64,000 nucleotides of DNA from assembly GCA_965208975.1 (NCBI GenBank), contig CBDBQH010000003.1, forward strand, positions 1,984,001-2,048,000. Direction: 5' to 3'. The position numbers and the translations under genes were made by a program. This document shows, piece by piece, positions 25,292-34,220 of this stretch; the first letter of the stretch is position 1; the number at the start of each line of letters is the position of its first letter. Source of the stretch: G963663315 sp965208975 (GTDB taxonomy: Bacteria > Pseudomonadota > Gammaproteobacteria > Arenicellales > Poriferihabitantaceae). The notes under the pieces were generated by a model. It had not been told where the DNA came from. It searched no databases and saw only the letters and a program-made list of their open reading frames with translations.

Positions 25292-26233
25292 TCAGCCAAG
25301 CGTTATTTCATCGCCGAAGTTTTCCTTGTAGCGCGCTTCCAGGTCACTCTTTGTCGGTGCATGATTCTGGGTGCCGGGTTGTTCAATCTTGACTCCTCCC
25401 ATCAAGGACGCCAGCTGTCCGGTTGATAACCAATCCCATTGGTTGGCGACGCCAAACAGCAATCCTGAGCGGAATGCGTCACCGCAGCCGGTTGGGTCCC
25501 TGATTTGTGAGACCGCGATCGGGTCAATGTGAAACTGTCGGTTATCCGTGTAAATATCGGAGCCTTTATCGCCCCGTGTGACAATCAGCGCCTTGACCCT
25601 GTGCGCTACCTGTTGCAGGGATTTGCCCGTTTTCTCCATCAGCATTTCAGACTCATAATCGTTCACACACACCCAGGTCGCCTGATCCATGAATGTGTCG
25701 AGCTCTTCACCGTTGAACATCGGCAGGCCCTGTCCGGGATCAAAGAAGAAAGGAATACCGGCTTCGGCAAATTGCGCGGAGTGTTCGATCATTGCCTCCC
25801 TTCCATCCGGAGAAACAATGCCAAGATCGATCTCGCCAGCGTCCGAAACCCGGTTTTGGTGGGCATGGTTCATTGCGCCTGGATGAAACGCGATAATTTG
25901 ATTATTGTCAATGTCTGTGGTCAGGAAGGCTTGCGCGGTGTAGGTATCCGCGACCTCGGTCACAAACTCGTCATTCAGGCCGGTTTCGATCAGACGCTTG
26001 CGATAGGGGGCAAAATCCTCTCCGACGGCGCCCATGGGTACTGCGTCCCCTCCCAGTAAATGCAGGTTCCAGGATATGTTGCCGGCACAGCCGCCAAACT
26101 CCCGGCGCATTTCGGGGACGAAAAAACAGACATTCAGAATATGTACCTGTTCAGGCAGGATATGGTTTTTGAAGCGATCCTCAAAAACCATGATGGTGTC
26201 GTAGGCAAATGAGCCGGTAACCAGTGTTCTCAT
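25292..26233 (-). CDS. PfkB-family carbohydrate/adenosine kinase
   Basis: 313 residues with PfkB features: FGGCAGNISWNLHLLGG near the N-terminus, ALIVTRGDKGSDIY, and the C-terminal anion hole/catalytic base motif DPTGCGDAFRSGLLFG. Such kinases phosphorylate a sugar or nucleoside hydroxyl; this branch is usually annotated as adenosine kinase-like, but the substrate cannot be read from sequence. Its ATG overlaps the fur stop (ATGA), so it is co-transcribed with fur and converges on purF. Confidence 0.82.
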   Translation of the reverse strand: MRTLVTGSFAYDTIMVFEDRFKNHILPEQVHILNVCFFVPEMRREFGGCAGNISWNLHLLGGDAVPMGAVGEDFAPYRKRLIETGLNDEFVTEVADTYTAQAFLTTDIDNNQIIAFHPGAMNHAHQNRVSDAGEIDLGIVSPDGREAMIEHSAQFAEAGIPFFFDPGQGLPMFNGEELDTFMDQATWVCVNDYESEMLMEKTGKSLQQVAHRVKALIVTRGDKGSDIYTDNRQFHIDPIAVSQIRDPTGCGDAFRSGLLFGVANQWDWLSTGQLASLMGGVKIEQPGTQNHAPTKSDLEARYKENFGDEITLG

Positions 26234-26661
26234 GATACGGGTTCCTTACGATGGTCGGTACAGCGTTTACAGGCGCCAAAAAGCGTAAGCGAATGATCCG
26301 CAATGGTGAATCCATGGTCGGACGCCACCTTTTCCTGTTGTTCTTCTATTCTTCTGTCGAAAAATTCAGTCACGCTGCCGCACTTGACACATACCATGTG
26401 ATCATGATGATCGGCGTCATTCAACTCGAACACCGAGCGGCCGCCTTCAAAATTGTGGCGTATCACCAGGCCAGCGTCCTCGAACTGGGTCAATACCCGA
26501 TATACCGTAGCCAGACCAATGGTTCCATCCTCTTCCGACAGGTTTTTGTAGATCTCGTCTGCAGAAAGGTGGCGCACTTCACTACTCTCAAGAATGGAAA
26601 GCACCCGCAGCCGGGGCAGCGTGGTTTTAAGGCCTGCCTGTTTTAAGTCGGAACTGTCCAC
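26230..26661 (-). CDS. fur: Ferric uptake regulator Fur
   Basis: 143 residues with the Fur layout: winged-helix DNA-binding domain (LKTTLPRLRVLSILE, LATVYRVLTQFEDAG), the metal-binding hinge HHDHMVCVKCG and a C-terminal CKRC. It represses iron uptake genes when loaded with Fe2+. Starts at GTG 26661, aligning with the E. coli Fur N-terminus. A TATAAT (26668-26673, minus strand) lies so close that the transcript probably starts at or next to the GTG. Translationally coupled to the PfkB kinase. Confidence 0.94.
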   Translation of the reverse strand: MDSSDLKQAGLKTTLPRLRVLSILESSEVRHLSADEIYKNLSEEDGTIGLATVYRVLTQFEDAGLVIRHNFEGGRSVFELNDADHHDHMVCVKCGSVTEFFDRRIEEQQEKVASDHGFTIADHSLTLFGACKRCTDHRKEPVS

Positions 26662-26667
26662 CCCACA

Positions 26668-26673
26668 ATTATA
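26668..26673 (-). promoter_or_regulatory. -10 element of the fur promoter
   Basis: A perfect TATAAT on the minus strand, ending 7 nt before the fur GTG. No good -35 is present at 17 nt (TTGTCA lies at 22 nt). If this is the working -10, transcription begins around the first base of the start codon and the mRNA is leaderless. No SD-like sequence precedes the GTG. Confidence 0.45.
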
Positions 26674-26737
26674 CCATCAAGCTCAAAAATAAAATTGACA
26701 AAAGCGGGGTAAATTCTCCATAATCCACACAAGTATC

Positions 26738-26800
26738 ACTCCCCCCTGGAGGGGGAGTCAAATCCGTGTAGCGGATTTGGTGGGGGGTATTCCCTTGATA
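26738..26800. repeat. Dispersed repeat with ACTCCCC palindrome
   Basis: A palindromic core (ACTCCCCC...GGGGGAGT, 26738-26758) is followed by AATCCGTGTAGCGGATTTGGTGGGGGGTATT. The same arrangement, diverged, occurs at about 30166-30211, and the ACTCCCC palindrome alone recurs at 29901-29922 and 30291-30312. It is an interspersed short repeat, not coding. The stretch from here to 27050 contains no convincing gene, only repeat DNA. Confidence 0.7.
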
Positions 26801-26884
26801 AGCGGGATCCAACAGAAGCAACGAGTCACGAAACAGCAGGAACCAGACATGATTGAAAACAGACAAGTCACGCCCACCCCCCAT

Positions 26885-26938
26885 CGTAGAGCCTGCCCCC
26901 GGCTTGATCGGGGGGGCGGGTCACCGTGCCCGCCCGCT
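26885..26938 (+). repeat. 54-bp repeat, left copy of an inverted pair flanking the adhesin
   Basis: Begins CGTAGAGCCTGCCCCCGG and ends GCCCGCCCGCT. Its reverse complement, differing only by about two positions near the end, is present at 30107-30159. The pair encloses 3.2 kb holding the autotransporter. A weaker relative is seen at about 58669-58692, so this belongs to a family dispersed in the genome. Confidence 0.8.
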
Positions 26939-27013
26939 CAAATACCGGATCATGCACAACCCCCATACCCGCCCGCTTGGATGCCAAATCCTGCACAAAA
27001 GCCAAATTTCCGC

Positions 27014-27045
27014 TTGACAGCTGAATGGCAAGATGCTGCTACAAT
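27014..27045 (+). promoter_or_regulatory. Putative promoter upstream of the tetranucleotide tract
   Basis: TTGACA (27014-27019) and TACAAT (27040-27045) are separated by 20 nt, longer than optimal. Transcription from here would begin at the edge of the repeat tract, so tract length could alter either the leader or, if translation starts upstream, the frame. Assigned by eye. Confidence 0.4.
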
Positions 27046-27049
27046 AGAT

Positions 27050-27131
<82 letters not shown>

Positions 27132-27161
27132 GGTCTCTTTCGTCCATTAACTGATTCTCCA

Positions 27162-27191
27162 TCCGTCATTCCCGCGAAGGCGGGAATCCAC
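27162..27191. repeat. Palindromic intergenic repeat (TTCCCGC...GCGGGAA)
   Basis: GTCATTCCCGCGAAGGCGGGAATCC is a well-known type of dispersed bacterial palindrome that folds into a GC-rich hairpin. Here it lies between the microsatellite and the adhesin coding region, and the adhesin frame reads through it. Related TTCCCGCC...GGCGGGAA hairpins occur at 29841-29856 and 30231-30247. Confidence 0.75.
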
Positions 27192-27239
27192 AACCGTCAG
27201 ACGACTCGCGTCTCCATCCGTCATCGTAGGGGCAATCCC

Positions 27240-29813
27240 TTGTGGTTGCCCGCCACAGTCAATACCTGTCGCTATCCTTTCCGACCCCTTCTCTCCATCC
27301 TGTTCTTCCTGCCGCTACTGGCCGGGTTCGTCACCGAAGCGGAGGCCGAACCGAACGTAATCTGGTCATTTTCTTCTGCCAATGTGATCGAGAGCGACGG
27401 CAGTGGTGATTCGCTGAATATCCAGGTCACCGAGGCGCTGACGGCAGACCTGGTTATTTCCTATACCCTGAGCGGCACGGCAACGCCCGGAACCGACTAC
27501 ACCATTGCCGGCGCCGACTACACGGCCCGAACCGGAACCTTCACCATTCCGTCGGCAACCGCGCGGTTTACCGATGTTCCCTTTCCGGTCACGATCATCA
27601 ACGACAATATCGCGGACAGTGGCGAGACCATCATCATTACCATAACGGACGGCGCCGGCTACGGATTGGTCACCCCGTCCACTTCCACAGCCACCATGAG
27701 CATCTTTGAAGACACTGGAGACGCCACTTTCTCACAGACCGGCAATCACTGGGTCGGTGAAACCCTGACCGTAACCCGTACCCAATCCGACCCCGACGGA
27801 GACGGCGATGGCTCCCTGACTTGCGTCTGGAATTGGTCAGACCAACCCGGATTTGCGGGGACGGTCATTTCCGGCGAGACGGCATTGACCTACACGATTC
27901 ACGAAGACCACGTCGGCGAATATATCCGCTGCACCGTGTGGTACACCGACGGCAGTGGCATCCGGGAACGAATCAACCTGCCCTGGGTTGGCCCCATTCT
28001 GGCTGAAGCGCCTCCGCCACCTCCGCCACCGCGGCGAACGCCACCCCCACCCCCGGAGCCGGAACCTGAACCCGAACCTGAACCCGAACCCGAACCGACC
28101 CCTGTCACCCTGTCGGTAGAAGCGGGGCAGGTCAATGAAGGACAGCCGGTAATGGTCACAGCCACGTTGGAGCAGGCATTGGACGAAGAAGTACGCATCC
28201 CCCTGACCCTGATGGCGATCACCGCCGAAGCGCAAGACTTCGGAGCGCTGACCGAAATCGTGATACCGGCGAATCAGACGATGGGTACAGGACAGATGGA
28301 GACCTTTGCCGATACGGACCCGGATGACGAGATCTTGTCAATTCTGCTGGATGAATCGAAGTTGCCATCCTCGCTCCGTCCCGGTCAACCCTCGCGGGTA
28401 GAAGTGACGATACGGGATGTCGAACCCTTGCAGGACACGGTGACCGCCTGGCAGACGCGCTTTGCCCGCGCTGCGACCGGACACGTACTCGATGGTATCG
28501 CCGCTCGCATCTCGGCCACACCGACCTCCGGCGTTCAAGGACAACTGGCCGGATACTCCATACACACCGGCCACACAGAAGAAAACCCATTGTTGTATCC
28601 GCATGCGACCCACAACCCGTTCCCCGCAACCCTGTCGGATGCCCGCTCCCTAACCATGCGAGAGTTCCTGTCCGCTTCGTCGATGTCATGGAGCGGAGAA
28701 TCCACCAACGGAGCGGTTGGTTCGGTCTGGGCGCAAGGCGCCTGGTCTCAGTTTGACGGCAAGAGTGGAGAAACCACCCTGGATGGAGAAGTCCTGACCG
28801 CCCTGCTCGGACTGGATCAAACCCATACTACCGGAAGACGCGGACTGGTCTTGTCACACAGTCAAGGAGAAGGGAATTATCAGTCCCGTAGCCAGGGACA
28901 GATCGAATCCACCCAGACCCTGCTGACCCCGTGGCTGTCGAAGGAAGTCAACGATCGAATCACGATATGGGGAGCCTTGGGTTATGGAACCGGAGAGCTC
29001 ACGATCCAGCGAAACGGACGCGAAGACCTGACGACCGACACCCGCGCGGGACTGATTGCGTTCGGCAGTCGTGGCGCATTGACCCCGCAAGAAGACACAG
29101 ACGGAGTCCGCCTGTCCCTGATCAGTGATGTCCTGTGGTTCAGAACCCGCGCCGATGCGGTGGCAGACGGGACGGAACTCGATGCCACTTCGGCGCATGG
29201 TTCCAGAATGCGATTGGGTGTGGAAGGTCACTGGAGCCAGACCCGCAAGAGTGGCAGGATACAGACCCGTCTGGAGAGCGCATTGCGTCATGATGGCGGA
29301 GACGCCGAGAGAGGCCTTGGAGTCGAAGTAGGGGGAGGGGTTCACTGGCAAGATCCACAACGTGGACTGGATATAGAAATCCGTGGACGTACCTTGCTCG
29401 TTCATCATGATGAGGAGATAAAAGAAAGGGGCGTATCGGTCTCGATGGGTTATGATCCGTCGCCGATTCATCAGGGATTCGCGTTCACTATAAAACAGGA
29501 CTGGGGAGTGGTGTCTTCGGGTATAGAGCGATTGTTCCAGGCCGATGCGATGGATATGACCGATTCCGCCGCTTCGCAACGCTTCACTACGCAAGCGGGG
29601 TATCGGTTCAAGATGCGCGATGGACGGTATACGGCGTATCCATATCTGGGGCACAGTCTGGACACCGAAGAGCGGGAGACTTCTCTTGGCTGGCGGTTAT
29701 CATCCGTCATCGGGAAGAGTCAACGGACGCTGGATGTAAAAGCCATTCGACAGGAGCATACCGGGCAAGCGTCCGACCATCGTATCCAGGTGGAAGCCGG
29801 CATGAAGTGGTGA
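27240..29813 (+). CDS. Autotransporter adhesin with Calx-beta modules (putatively phase-variable)
   Basis: 857 residues in the listed frame. Signal-peptide-like core (LLSILFFLPLLAGFVTEAEA, about 18-37), a Calx-beta module (about 38-160), an Ig-like segment, a Pro-rich then Pro-Glu repeat linker (about 258-290), a second Calx-beta-like module (about 291-395), the TAWQTRFARAATGHVLDGIAAR lead helix and a beta-barrel domain from about 470 to the C-terminal Trp. It is a type V secretion autotransporter: the passenger is displayed at the cell surface, probably for adhesion. The frame has no ATG or GTG upstream of the signal peptide; TTG 27240 is the only near start, and the frame continues open through the (GCCA) tract. 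Confidence 0.8.
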   Translation: MWLPATVNTCRYPFRPLLSILFFLPLLAGFVTEAEAEPNVIWSFSSANVIESDGSGDSLNIQVTEALTADLVISYTLSGTATPGTDYTIAGADYTARTGTFTIPSATARFTDVPFPVTIINDNIADSGETIIITITDGAGYGLVTPSTSTATMSIFEDTGDATFSQTGNHWVGETLTVTRTQSDPDGDGDGSLTCVWNWSDQPGFAGTVISGETALTYTIHEDHVGEYIRCTVWYTDGSGIRERINLPWVGPILAEAPPPPPPPRRTPPPPPEPEPEPEPEPEPEPTPVTLSVEAGQVNEGQPVMVTATLEQALDEEVRIPLTLMAITAEAQDFGALTEIVIPANQTMGTGQMETFADTDPDDEILSILLDESKLPSSLRPGQPSRVEVTIRDVEPLQDTVTAWQTRFARAATGHVLDGIAARISATPTSGVQGQLAGYSIHTGHTEENPLLYPHATHNPFPATLSDARSLTMREFLSASSMSWSGESTNGAVGSVWAQGAWSQFDGKSGETTLDGEVLTALLGLDQTHTTGRRGLVLSHSQGEGNYQSRSQGQIESTQTLLTPWLSKEVNDRITIWGALGYGTGELTIQRNGREDLTTDTRAGLIAFGSRGALTPQEDTDGVRLSLISDVLWFRTRADAVADGTELDATSAHGSRMRLGVEGHWSQTRKSGRIQTRLESALRHDGGDAERGLGVEVGGGVHWQDPQRGLDIEIRGRTLLVHHDEEIKERGVSVSMGYDPSPIHQGFAFTIKQDWGVVSSGIERLFQADAMDMTDSAASQRFTTQAGYRFKMRDGRYTAYPYLGHSLDTEERETSLGWRLSSVIGKSQRTLDVKAIRQEHTGQASDHRIQVEAGMKW

Positions 29814-29840
29814 CAGGATTCCCGTGGATTCCCGCTAATT

Positions 29841-29923
29841 CCCGCCACAGGCGGGAATGCCCCCCACCGAATCAGCCGGTGCTTGCGCTTGGCTTCTTCG
29901 ACTCCCCCTCAAGGGGGGAGTGA
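29841..29923. repeat. 83-bp direct repeat, copy 1
   Basis: From CCCGCCACAGGCGGGAATG through CCACCGAATCAGCCGGTGCTT to the palindrome ACTCCCCCTcaAGGGGGGAGT. Nearly identical to 30232-30314. Lies just after the adhesin stop. The block 29814-30262 consists of several such repeat modules and holds no convincing gene. Confidence 0.85.
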
Positions 29924-29956
29924 TTATCTGTGGATTCCTATTCCCGCGGGGATGCC

Positions 29957-30090
29957 CCCCACCGTTATCGTAGGGGAGGGTCTTGTACCGTCCCGTTTCG
30001 GTATATGCGGGTTTGCGGTGGTGACAGGATTCCCGTGGATTCCCGACCGTTATCGTAGGGGAGGTTCTTGTACCCTCCCGCAACCGCTGG
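29957..30090. repeat. Repeat mosaic: duplicated CGTTATCGTAGGGGAGG modules
   Basis: A module reading CCGTTATCGTAGGGGAGG followed by TCTTGTACC occurs at about 29961 and again at about 30047. The sequence GTGGTGACAGGATTCCCGTG, which includes the adhesin stop codon at 29811-29813, recurs at about 30019. This is layered insertion or duplication of dispersed repeats downstream of the adhesin. Confidence 0.65.
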
Positions 30091-30106
30091 AACGGGCATC
30101 AACGAT

Positions 30107-30159
30107 AGCGGGCGGGCACGAGACCCGCCCCCCCGATCAAGCCGGGGGCAGGCTCTACG
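30107..30159 (-). repeat. 53-bp repeat, right copy of the inverted pair flanking the adhesin
   Basis: Reverse complement of 26885-26938 with about two differences. Followed by a diverged copy of the 26750-26800 element. Together the copies place the adhesin inside inverted repeats. Confidence 0.8.
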
Positions 30160-30231
30160 CAATGGCAGGGGGAGTCACTCCGCGTAAGCGGATGTGGTGG
30201 GGGGTATCTGCACCAGCCGACATCGTGGATT

Positions 30232-30314
30232 CCCGCCTGTGGCGGGAATGCCCCCCACCGAATCAGCCGGCGCTTGCGCTTGGCTTCTTCGACTCCCCCT
30301 CCAGGGGGGAGTGA
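30232..30314. repeat. 83-bp direct repeat, copy 2, overlapping the ubiI 3' end
   Basis: Second copy of the 29841-29923 repeat. It extends over the 3' end of the minus-strand ubiI frame, whose last roughly two dozen residues (HSPLEGESKKPSASAG at the end) are encoded by repeat DNA rather than by ancestral ubiI sequence. Confidence 0.85.
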
Positions 30315-31561
30315 TGCGACCCATGGGGGGAGTGATTGGCGGATCGGCAGATTTCGGGGAGGTCTCCGGACAGCCCCATGGCAAATCCGGCCATCCGGTT
30401 TTTAAGTGGAGTGGCTCTATCAACCAGCCCCAGTCCGGTCTGACGCGCCACTCTGAAAACCTTTTGTTCCTGTCCGAACAGGGTTTTGAGACCTTTCATG
30501 GTTTCAAGTACCAGCGTGTTTTCTCCTTTTCTCCAGCGCTCGTAGCGGCGCAGGACAGAATGGTTGCCGATGTCGATATTGCGATCCCTGGCGGCTTCTG
30601 TTACTTCGGCGATAGCGGCGGCATCCATAAAGCCGAGGTTTGCGCCCAGCCCGGCCAGCGGATGGGTGGTATGCGCGGCATCTCCGCATAATGCCGTGCG
30701 TTTTGCGATATAGGCGCTGGCATGTTGTTGTACAAGCGGAAACTTCGAGCGCTTTTCACAGCTGGTCACCGCGCCGACATGGCGGGCGAAACAGGAACCC
30801 AGGGTATCGCAGAATTGCGCGTCACTCATCGCCATTACGTGGTTTGCGAATGGGTTGTCGCAAGACCAGACAACAGAGCTGGCGCCATCGCGCAAAGGCA
30901 GTAACGCAACCGGTCCGGTGGGCAGAAAGGCTTGCCATGCGGTGGCCTGATGGGGTTGTTCGGTCGTCACCCGGGTGACGATGGCGCTTTGCTGGTAGTC
31001 GAAAACCTGTGAGTCGATTCCGCTGATTTCCCGGACCCTGGATTGGGCGCCATCGGCGCCCAGCAATAATTTGCATTGCAGGGTCTGGTTGGTATCGGTG
31101 AACAACGTTAATTTGTCCGCTTCAACCTGACGCTCTCGAAGTCGGGTATTTTCGAACAGCCTGACGTTGTAATTCTGTCTCAATTTTTCGATCAGAGACG
31201 AGAGGATGGCGCTGTTTTCAACGATGAACCCCAGTTGCCGTTGTCTCATTGCCAGTGCATTGAAGGATAGTTCAACGTCACTGTTATTCTCCCATACCCG
31301 CATGCAACGGTAGGGACTGACCCGTTTGCCGGTAATACTGTCCCAGACACCGAGGGCTGCGAACAGATTGCTGGAGGCGATATTGATGGCGCTGACTCTG
31401 CCATACAAAGCCGGGTTCGGGGAGGGTCTCGCCGGGCTGATTGCCTGGTCATCCAGCAGGGCGACCTTCAATCCCGAGCGGGCGAACAGACAGGCGGCGG
31501 TAGCGCCGACCATGCCGGCGCCTGAAATCACGACGTCGTGGAGCGGGCCGGGCCGGGTCAT
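30263..31561 (-). CDS. ubiI: UbiI-like FAD-dependent ubiquinone hydroxylase
   Basis: 432 residues of the UbiH/COQ6 family. FAD-binding GAGMVGATAACLFARSG at the N-terminus, LLGADGAQSRVRE in the middle and the second FAD motif LCGDAAHTTHPLAGLGANLGFMDA. It hydroxylates the ubiquinone precursor ring. The order ubiI(30263)-ubiH-pepP on one strand matches E. coli visC-ubiH-pepP. Starts at ATG 31561, overlapping the ubiH stop (ATGA). The C-terminal tail from about residue 408 on is encoded by a dispersed repeat, so the native stop has been replaced. Confidence 0.88.
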   Translation of the reverse strand: MTRPGPLHDVVISGAGMVGATAACLFARSGLKVALLDDQAISPARPSPNPALYGRVSAINIASSNLFAALGVWDSITGKRVSPYRCMRVWENNSDVELSFNALAMRQRQLGFIVENSAILSSLIEKLRQNYNVRLFENTRLRERQVEADKLTLFTDTNQTLQCKLLLGADGAQSRVREISGIDSQVFDYQQSAIVTRVTTEQPHQATAWQAFLPTGPVALLPLRDGASSVVWSCDNPFANHVMAMSDAQFCDTLGSCFARHVGAVTSCEKRSKFPLVQQHASAYIAKRTALCGDAAHTTHPLAGLGANLGFMDAAAIAEVTEAARDRNIDIGNHSVLRRYERWRKGENTLVLETMKGLKTLFGQEQKVFRVARQTGLGLVDRATPLKNRMAGFAMGLSGDLPEICRSANHSPHGSHHSPLEGESKKPSASAG

Positions 31562-32841
31562 GGCGCCGCGCCGGGGGCCGGGTCGTCGAAAGGCAGTCCG
31601 AGTGTGAGTCTGTTCTGTTTTCCCGCCATGCCCATACTTCTTTTCAGTAGAAATCGTTTGGCCGGGGGCAGGTTTCCGATCACGGCAAGTCCCAGATTCC
31701 GGGCCAGACAGGCGGCGGTGGAACGGTGGGTGAACAAGGTAATCAGGCCATGGGTGAAACAGTCAACCATTCGTGTATCACGGGTTCTTGAGGTGACGTA
31801 TTCCTGCAGCATGCCTGGACTGCCCAGCTCATCCAGCGGGCACGAATGGATGGCTTCCGCCAGAATAGCCGCATCCCGCAATCCCAGATTGAATCCTTGT
31901 CCGGCGACGGGATGAACGGTATGCGCCGCATTGCCGATGATCACGCTGCGCCGCCCGGACGGTTGGCGCAGGCGCAAGCGCTTCAGCGGATAGACGTTGC
32001 GTTGACAGGGGCTGCTGAAGCGGCCAGCGCGGTCACCGAATGTTTTTTGCAGCTGATCGGTAAAACCGGCATCGCCTAAGCCCAATCTGTCGGATACATT
32101 TTCTTTTCGGGTAGTCCATACTACCGCGTATCTGTGTTGGTCGCTGCCGTGGACTCCCAGAGTGGAGTGGGGTAGCAGCGCAAGAGGGCCTTCATTGGTA
32201 AAACGCTCGTAGGCGCGTCCGTGATGAGGACGGTCTGTATTGACAATGCTGAGAATCGCAGATTGGGGGTATTCCCGTATTCGCGGTTTGCAGTTCAGTT
32301 GATTCGCAATTCCAGACTGGCCGCCATCGGCAAGCACCACCAGTCTTGCCGCGACTTGTCGGGTGGTTTCAGGCAGGGCCAGGGTGACCGTGCACCAGTC
32401 TGGCCCTGGATTGATTGCAGACACACTGCCCGGACAACATAGCGTCAGCCCGGGTATGGAACGCAGCTGCCGCCACAACGCCTGGCCGAGTACGCCGGCC
32501 GGTACGACATAGCCCAGCGCCTCTGTCCCGGCGTGGCGATGGGAAAGCCGGGTTTGTCCCGGATGGCCGCGGTCGGAGACGTGAATATCCTTGATGGGTT
32601 CGGCCTTGCGGGACGCAATATCCCGCCATACGCCGATTGCGTCAAAAACGAGTTTCGAACTCCAGGTCAGGGCAATGGCGCGCCGGTCGAAATCAGGTTG
32701 GTCATGACAATCGGGAGGGGCAGGTTCAACCAGCAACATCCTTTTGCCGGAGGATTTCAGGGCTGTGGCCAGACTGGCCCCGACCAGTCCGCCGCCGATG
32801 ATCATGACATCGAACCGCTGCGTTGTGTCCGCCGCCGTCAT
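31558..32841 (-). CDS. ubiH: UbiH 2-octaprenyl-6-methoxyphenol hydroxylase
   Basis: 427 residues. Rossmann motif GGGLVGASLATAL, the VLADGGQSGIAN motif and IIGNAAHTVHPVAGQGFNLGLRD, in which Asn replaces the usual Asp of the GD motif exactly as in UbiH. Flavin monooxygenase acting in ubiquinone synthesis at the membrane-associated Ubi complex. Starts at ATG 32841, overlapping the pepP stop (TAATG), and ends overlapping ubiI. Confidence 0.92.
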   Translation of the reverse strand: MTAADTTQRFDVMIIGGGLVGASLATALKSSGKRMLLVEPAPPDCHDQPDFDRRAIALTWSSKLVFDAIGVWRDIASRKAEPIKDIHVSDRGHPGQTRLSHRHAGTEALGYVVPAGVLGQALWRQLRSIPGLTLCCPGSVSAINPGPDWCTVTLALPETTRQVAARLVVLADGGQSGIANQLNCKPRIREYPQSAILSIVNTDRPHHGRAYERFTNEGPLALLPHSTLGVHGSDQHRYAVVWTTRKENVSDRLGLGDAGFTDQLQKTFGDRAGRFSSPCQRNVYPLKRLRLRQPSGRRSVIIGNAAHTVHPVAGQGFNLGLRDAAILAEAIHSCPLDELGSPGMLQEYVTSRTRDTRMVDCFTHGLITLFTHRSTAACLARNLGLAVIGNLPPAKRFLLKRSMGMAGKQNRLTLGLPFDDPAPGAAP

Positions 32842-34142
32842 TACCCTGCCATCAGCGCCTCGATCTCATCGGGCTCGGTGGGCACGTCACGAGTCAGAAT
32901 TTCACATTCCTGATTGGTTACATGAACATCATCTTCAATCCGGATGCCGATATTGCGCCACCCCGGATCAATATCCTCGCCGGAGTCAATGTAGATGCCG
33001 GGTTCAACCGTCAATACCATGCCAGGCTCCAGTAGCCGCCATTGACCGTCAATCTTGTAGTCACCGACATCATGCACATCCATCCCCAGCCAGTGCCCGG
33101 TGCGGTGCATGTAAAATCTGTGGTAGGCTCTGGTCTCAATCAGTTCATTGACCTCGCCTTTCAGCAATCCAATATCCACCATGCCTTCGGTCAATACCCG
33201 GATCGCGGCCTGGTGGTGTTCATTCACACTGCGCCCCGACCGCACCTGTTCCAGGGCCGCTTTTTGGGAAGCGAGTACGATTTCGTACAATATCTTCTGT
33301 TCGCTGGAGAATTTGCCGTTGACCGGGAACGTCCGGGTAATATCCGAGGCGTAGCAATCCAGCTCGGCGCCGGCGTCAATCAGGAGCAGGTCGCCGTCAC
33401 GCAGTTCACAATTATTGTCGATGTAGTGGAGGATACAGGCGTTTTTCCCTCCTGCAACGATGGAAGGATAGGCTGGATATTCGCTGCCGCCAAGCCGGAA
33501 TTGACATTCCAGTTCGGCCTGTACCTGAAACTCCTTCTTGCCCGGAGCGGTGTATCTCATCGCGCGAGTATGCCCCGCCGCCGCGAGTTTCGCTGCGGCG
33601 CTCATCTGTTTAATCTCTTCCCGGCTTTTGATCAACCGCATCTCATGCAGCATACTACGCAAATCAATGTATCCGTCGGGCGGATGGACCCCGGAGCGGC
33701 GTTGCCCCCTGACGGCATGGGTCGCGGCCAACAGTTTATGATCCAGGTCGGGATAGCGGCCGATCATGCCATAGATCTTTTCCCGGCCGTCCAGCAATGC
33801 GGGAAGATGATCACTGAACCGTTCAATCGGGAAAGCCTGGTCGGCGCCATAATGCTCAATGGCTCCACGCAATCCGGCCCGCAACCCGTCCCATTGCTCC
33901 TTGTCGGCATCCCGTTGCCGGCAAAAAAGCAGAAACTCGCCATCACTCCGTCCGGGCGCGAATACGGCAATGGCTTGCGGTTCGGGGAAATGGGTAAGAT
34001 AATAAAAATCACTGTCTGGTCTGAACGAGAACAGTACATCGCCATTGCGGGATTGATGGTGCGCCGTGGACAGTATGGCAATGCCGTCTCCGATCATTTC
34101 GATCAGGTCGGCTCGTCGGTCAGCGAATATTCTCGGGTTCAT
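32841..34142 (-). CDS. pepP: Xaa-Pro aminopeptidase P
   Basis: 433 residues from ATG 34142 (MNPRIFADRRADLIE). Pita-bread fold with the dinuclear metal ligands in order: two Asp in LLIDAGAELDCYASDITRTFP, His in HRTGHWLGMDVHD, Glu in LTVEPGIY and Glu in GIRIEDDVHV. It removes N-terminal residues preceding proline. The open frame continues 18 codons upstream to a TTG, without family similarity. Part of the UPF0149-pepP-ubiH-ubiI operon. Confidence 0.93.
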   Translation of the reverse strand: MNPRIFADRRADLIEMIGDGIAILSTAHHQSRNGDVLFSFRPDSDFYYLTHFPEPQAIAVFAPGRSDGEFLLFCRQRDADKEQWDGLRAGLRGAIEHYGADQAFPIERFSDHLPALLDGREKIYGMIGRYPDLDHKLLAATHAVRGQRRSGVHPPDGYIDLRSMLHEMRLIKSREEIKQMSAAAKLAAAGHTRAMRYTAPGKKEFQVQAELECQFRLGGSEYPAYPSIVAGGKNACILHYIDNNCELRDGDLLLIDAGAELDCYASDITRTFPVNGKFSSEQKILYEIVLASQKAALEQVRSGRSVNEHHQAAIRVLTEGMVDIGLLKGEVNELIETRAYHRFYMHRTGHWLGMDVHDVGDYKIDGQWRLLEPGMVLTVEPGIYIDSGEDIDPGWRNIGIRIEDDVHVTNQECEILTRDVPTEPDEIEALMAG

Positions 34143-34220
34143 GTCGTGTTTGTGCGGTTCATCTGTATCGCCGGCATATTGCCGGAATTGTATCAATGGT
34201 TCCTGGCGCTGTCCGGGGGC

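Noticed and set aside
28854..29654. 266-residue minus-strand frame opposite the autotransporter barrel
   Set aside because: No recognisable domain and lies entirely within a convincing plus-strand coding region.
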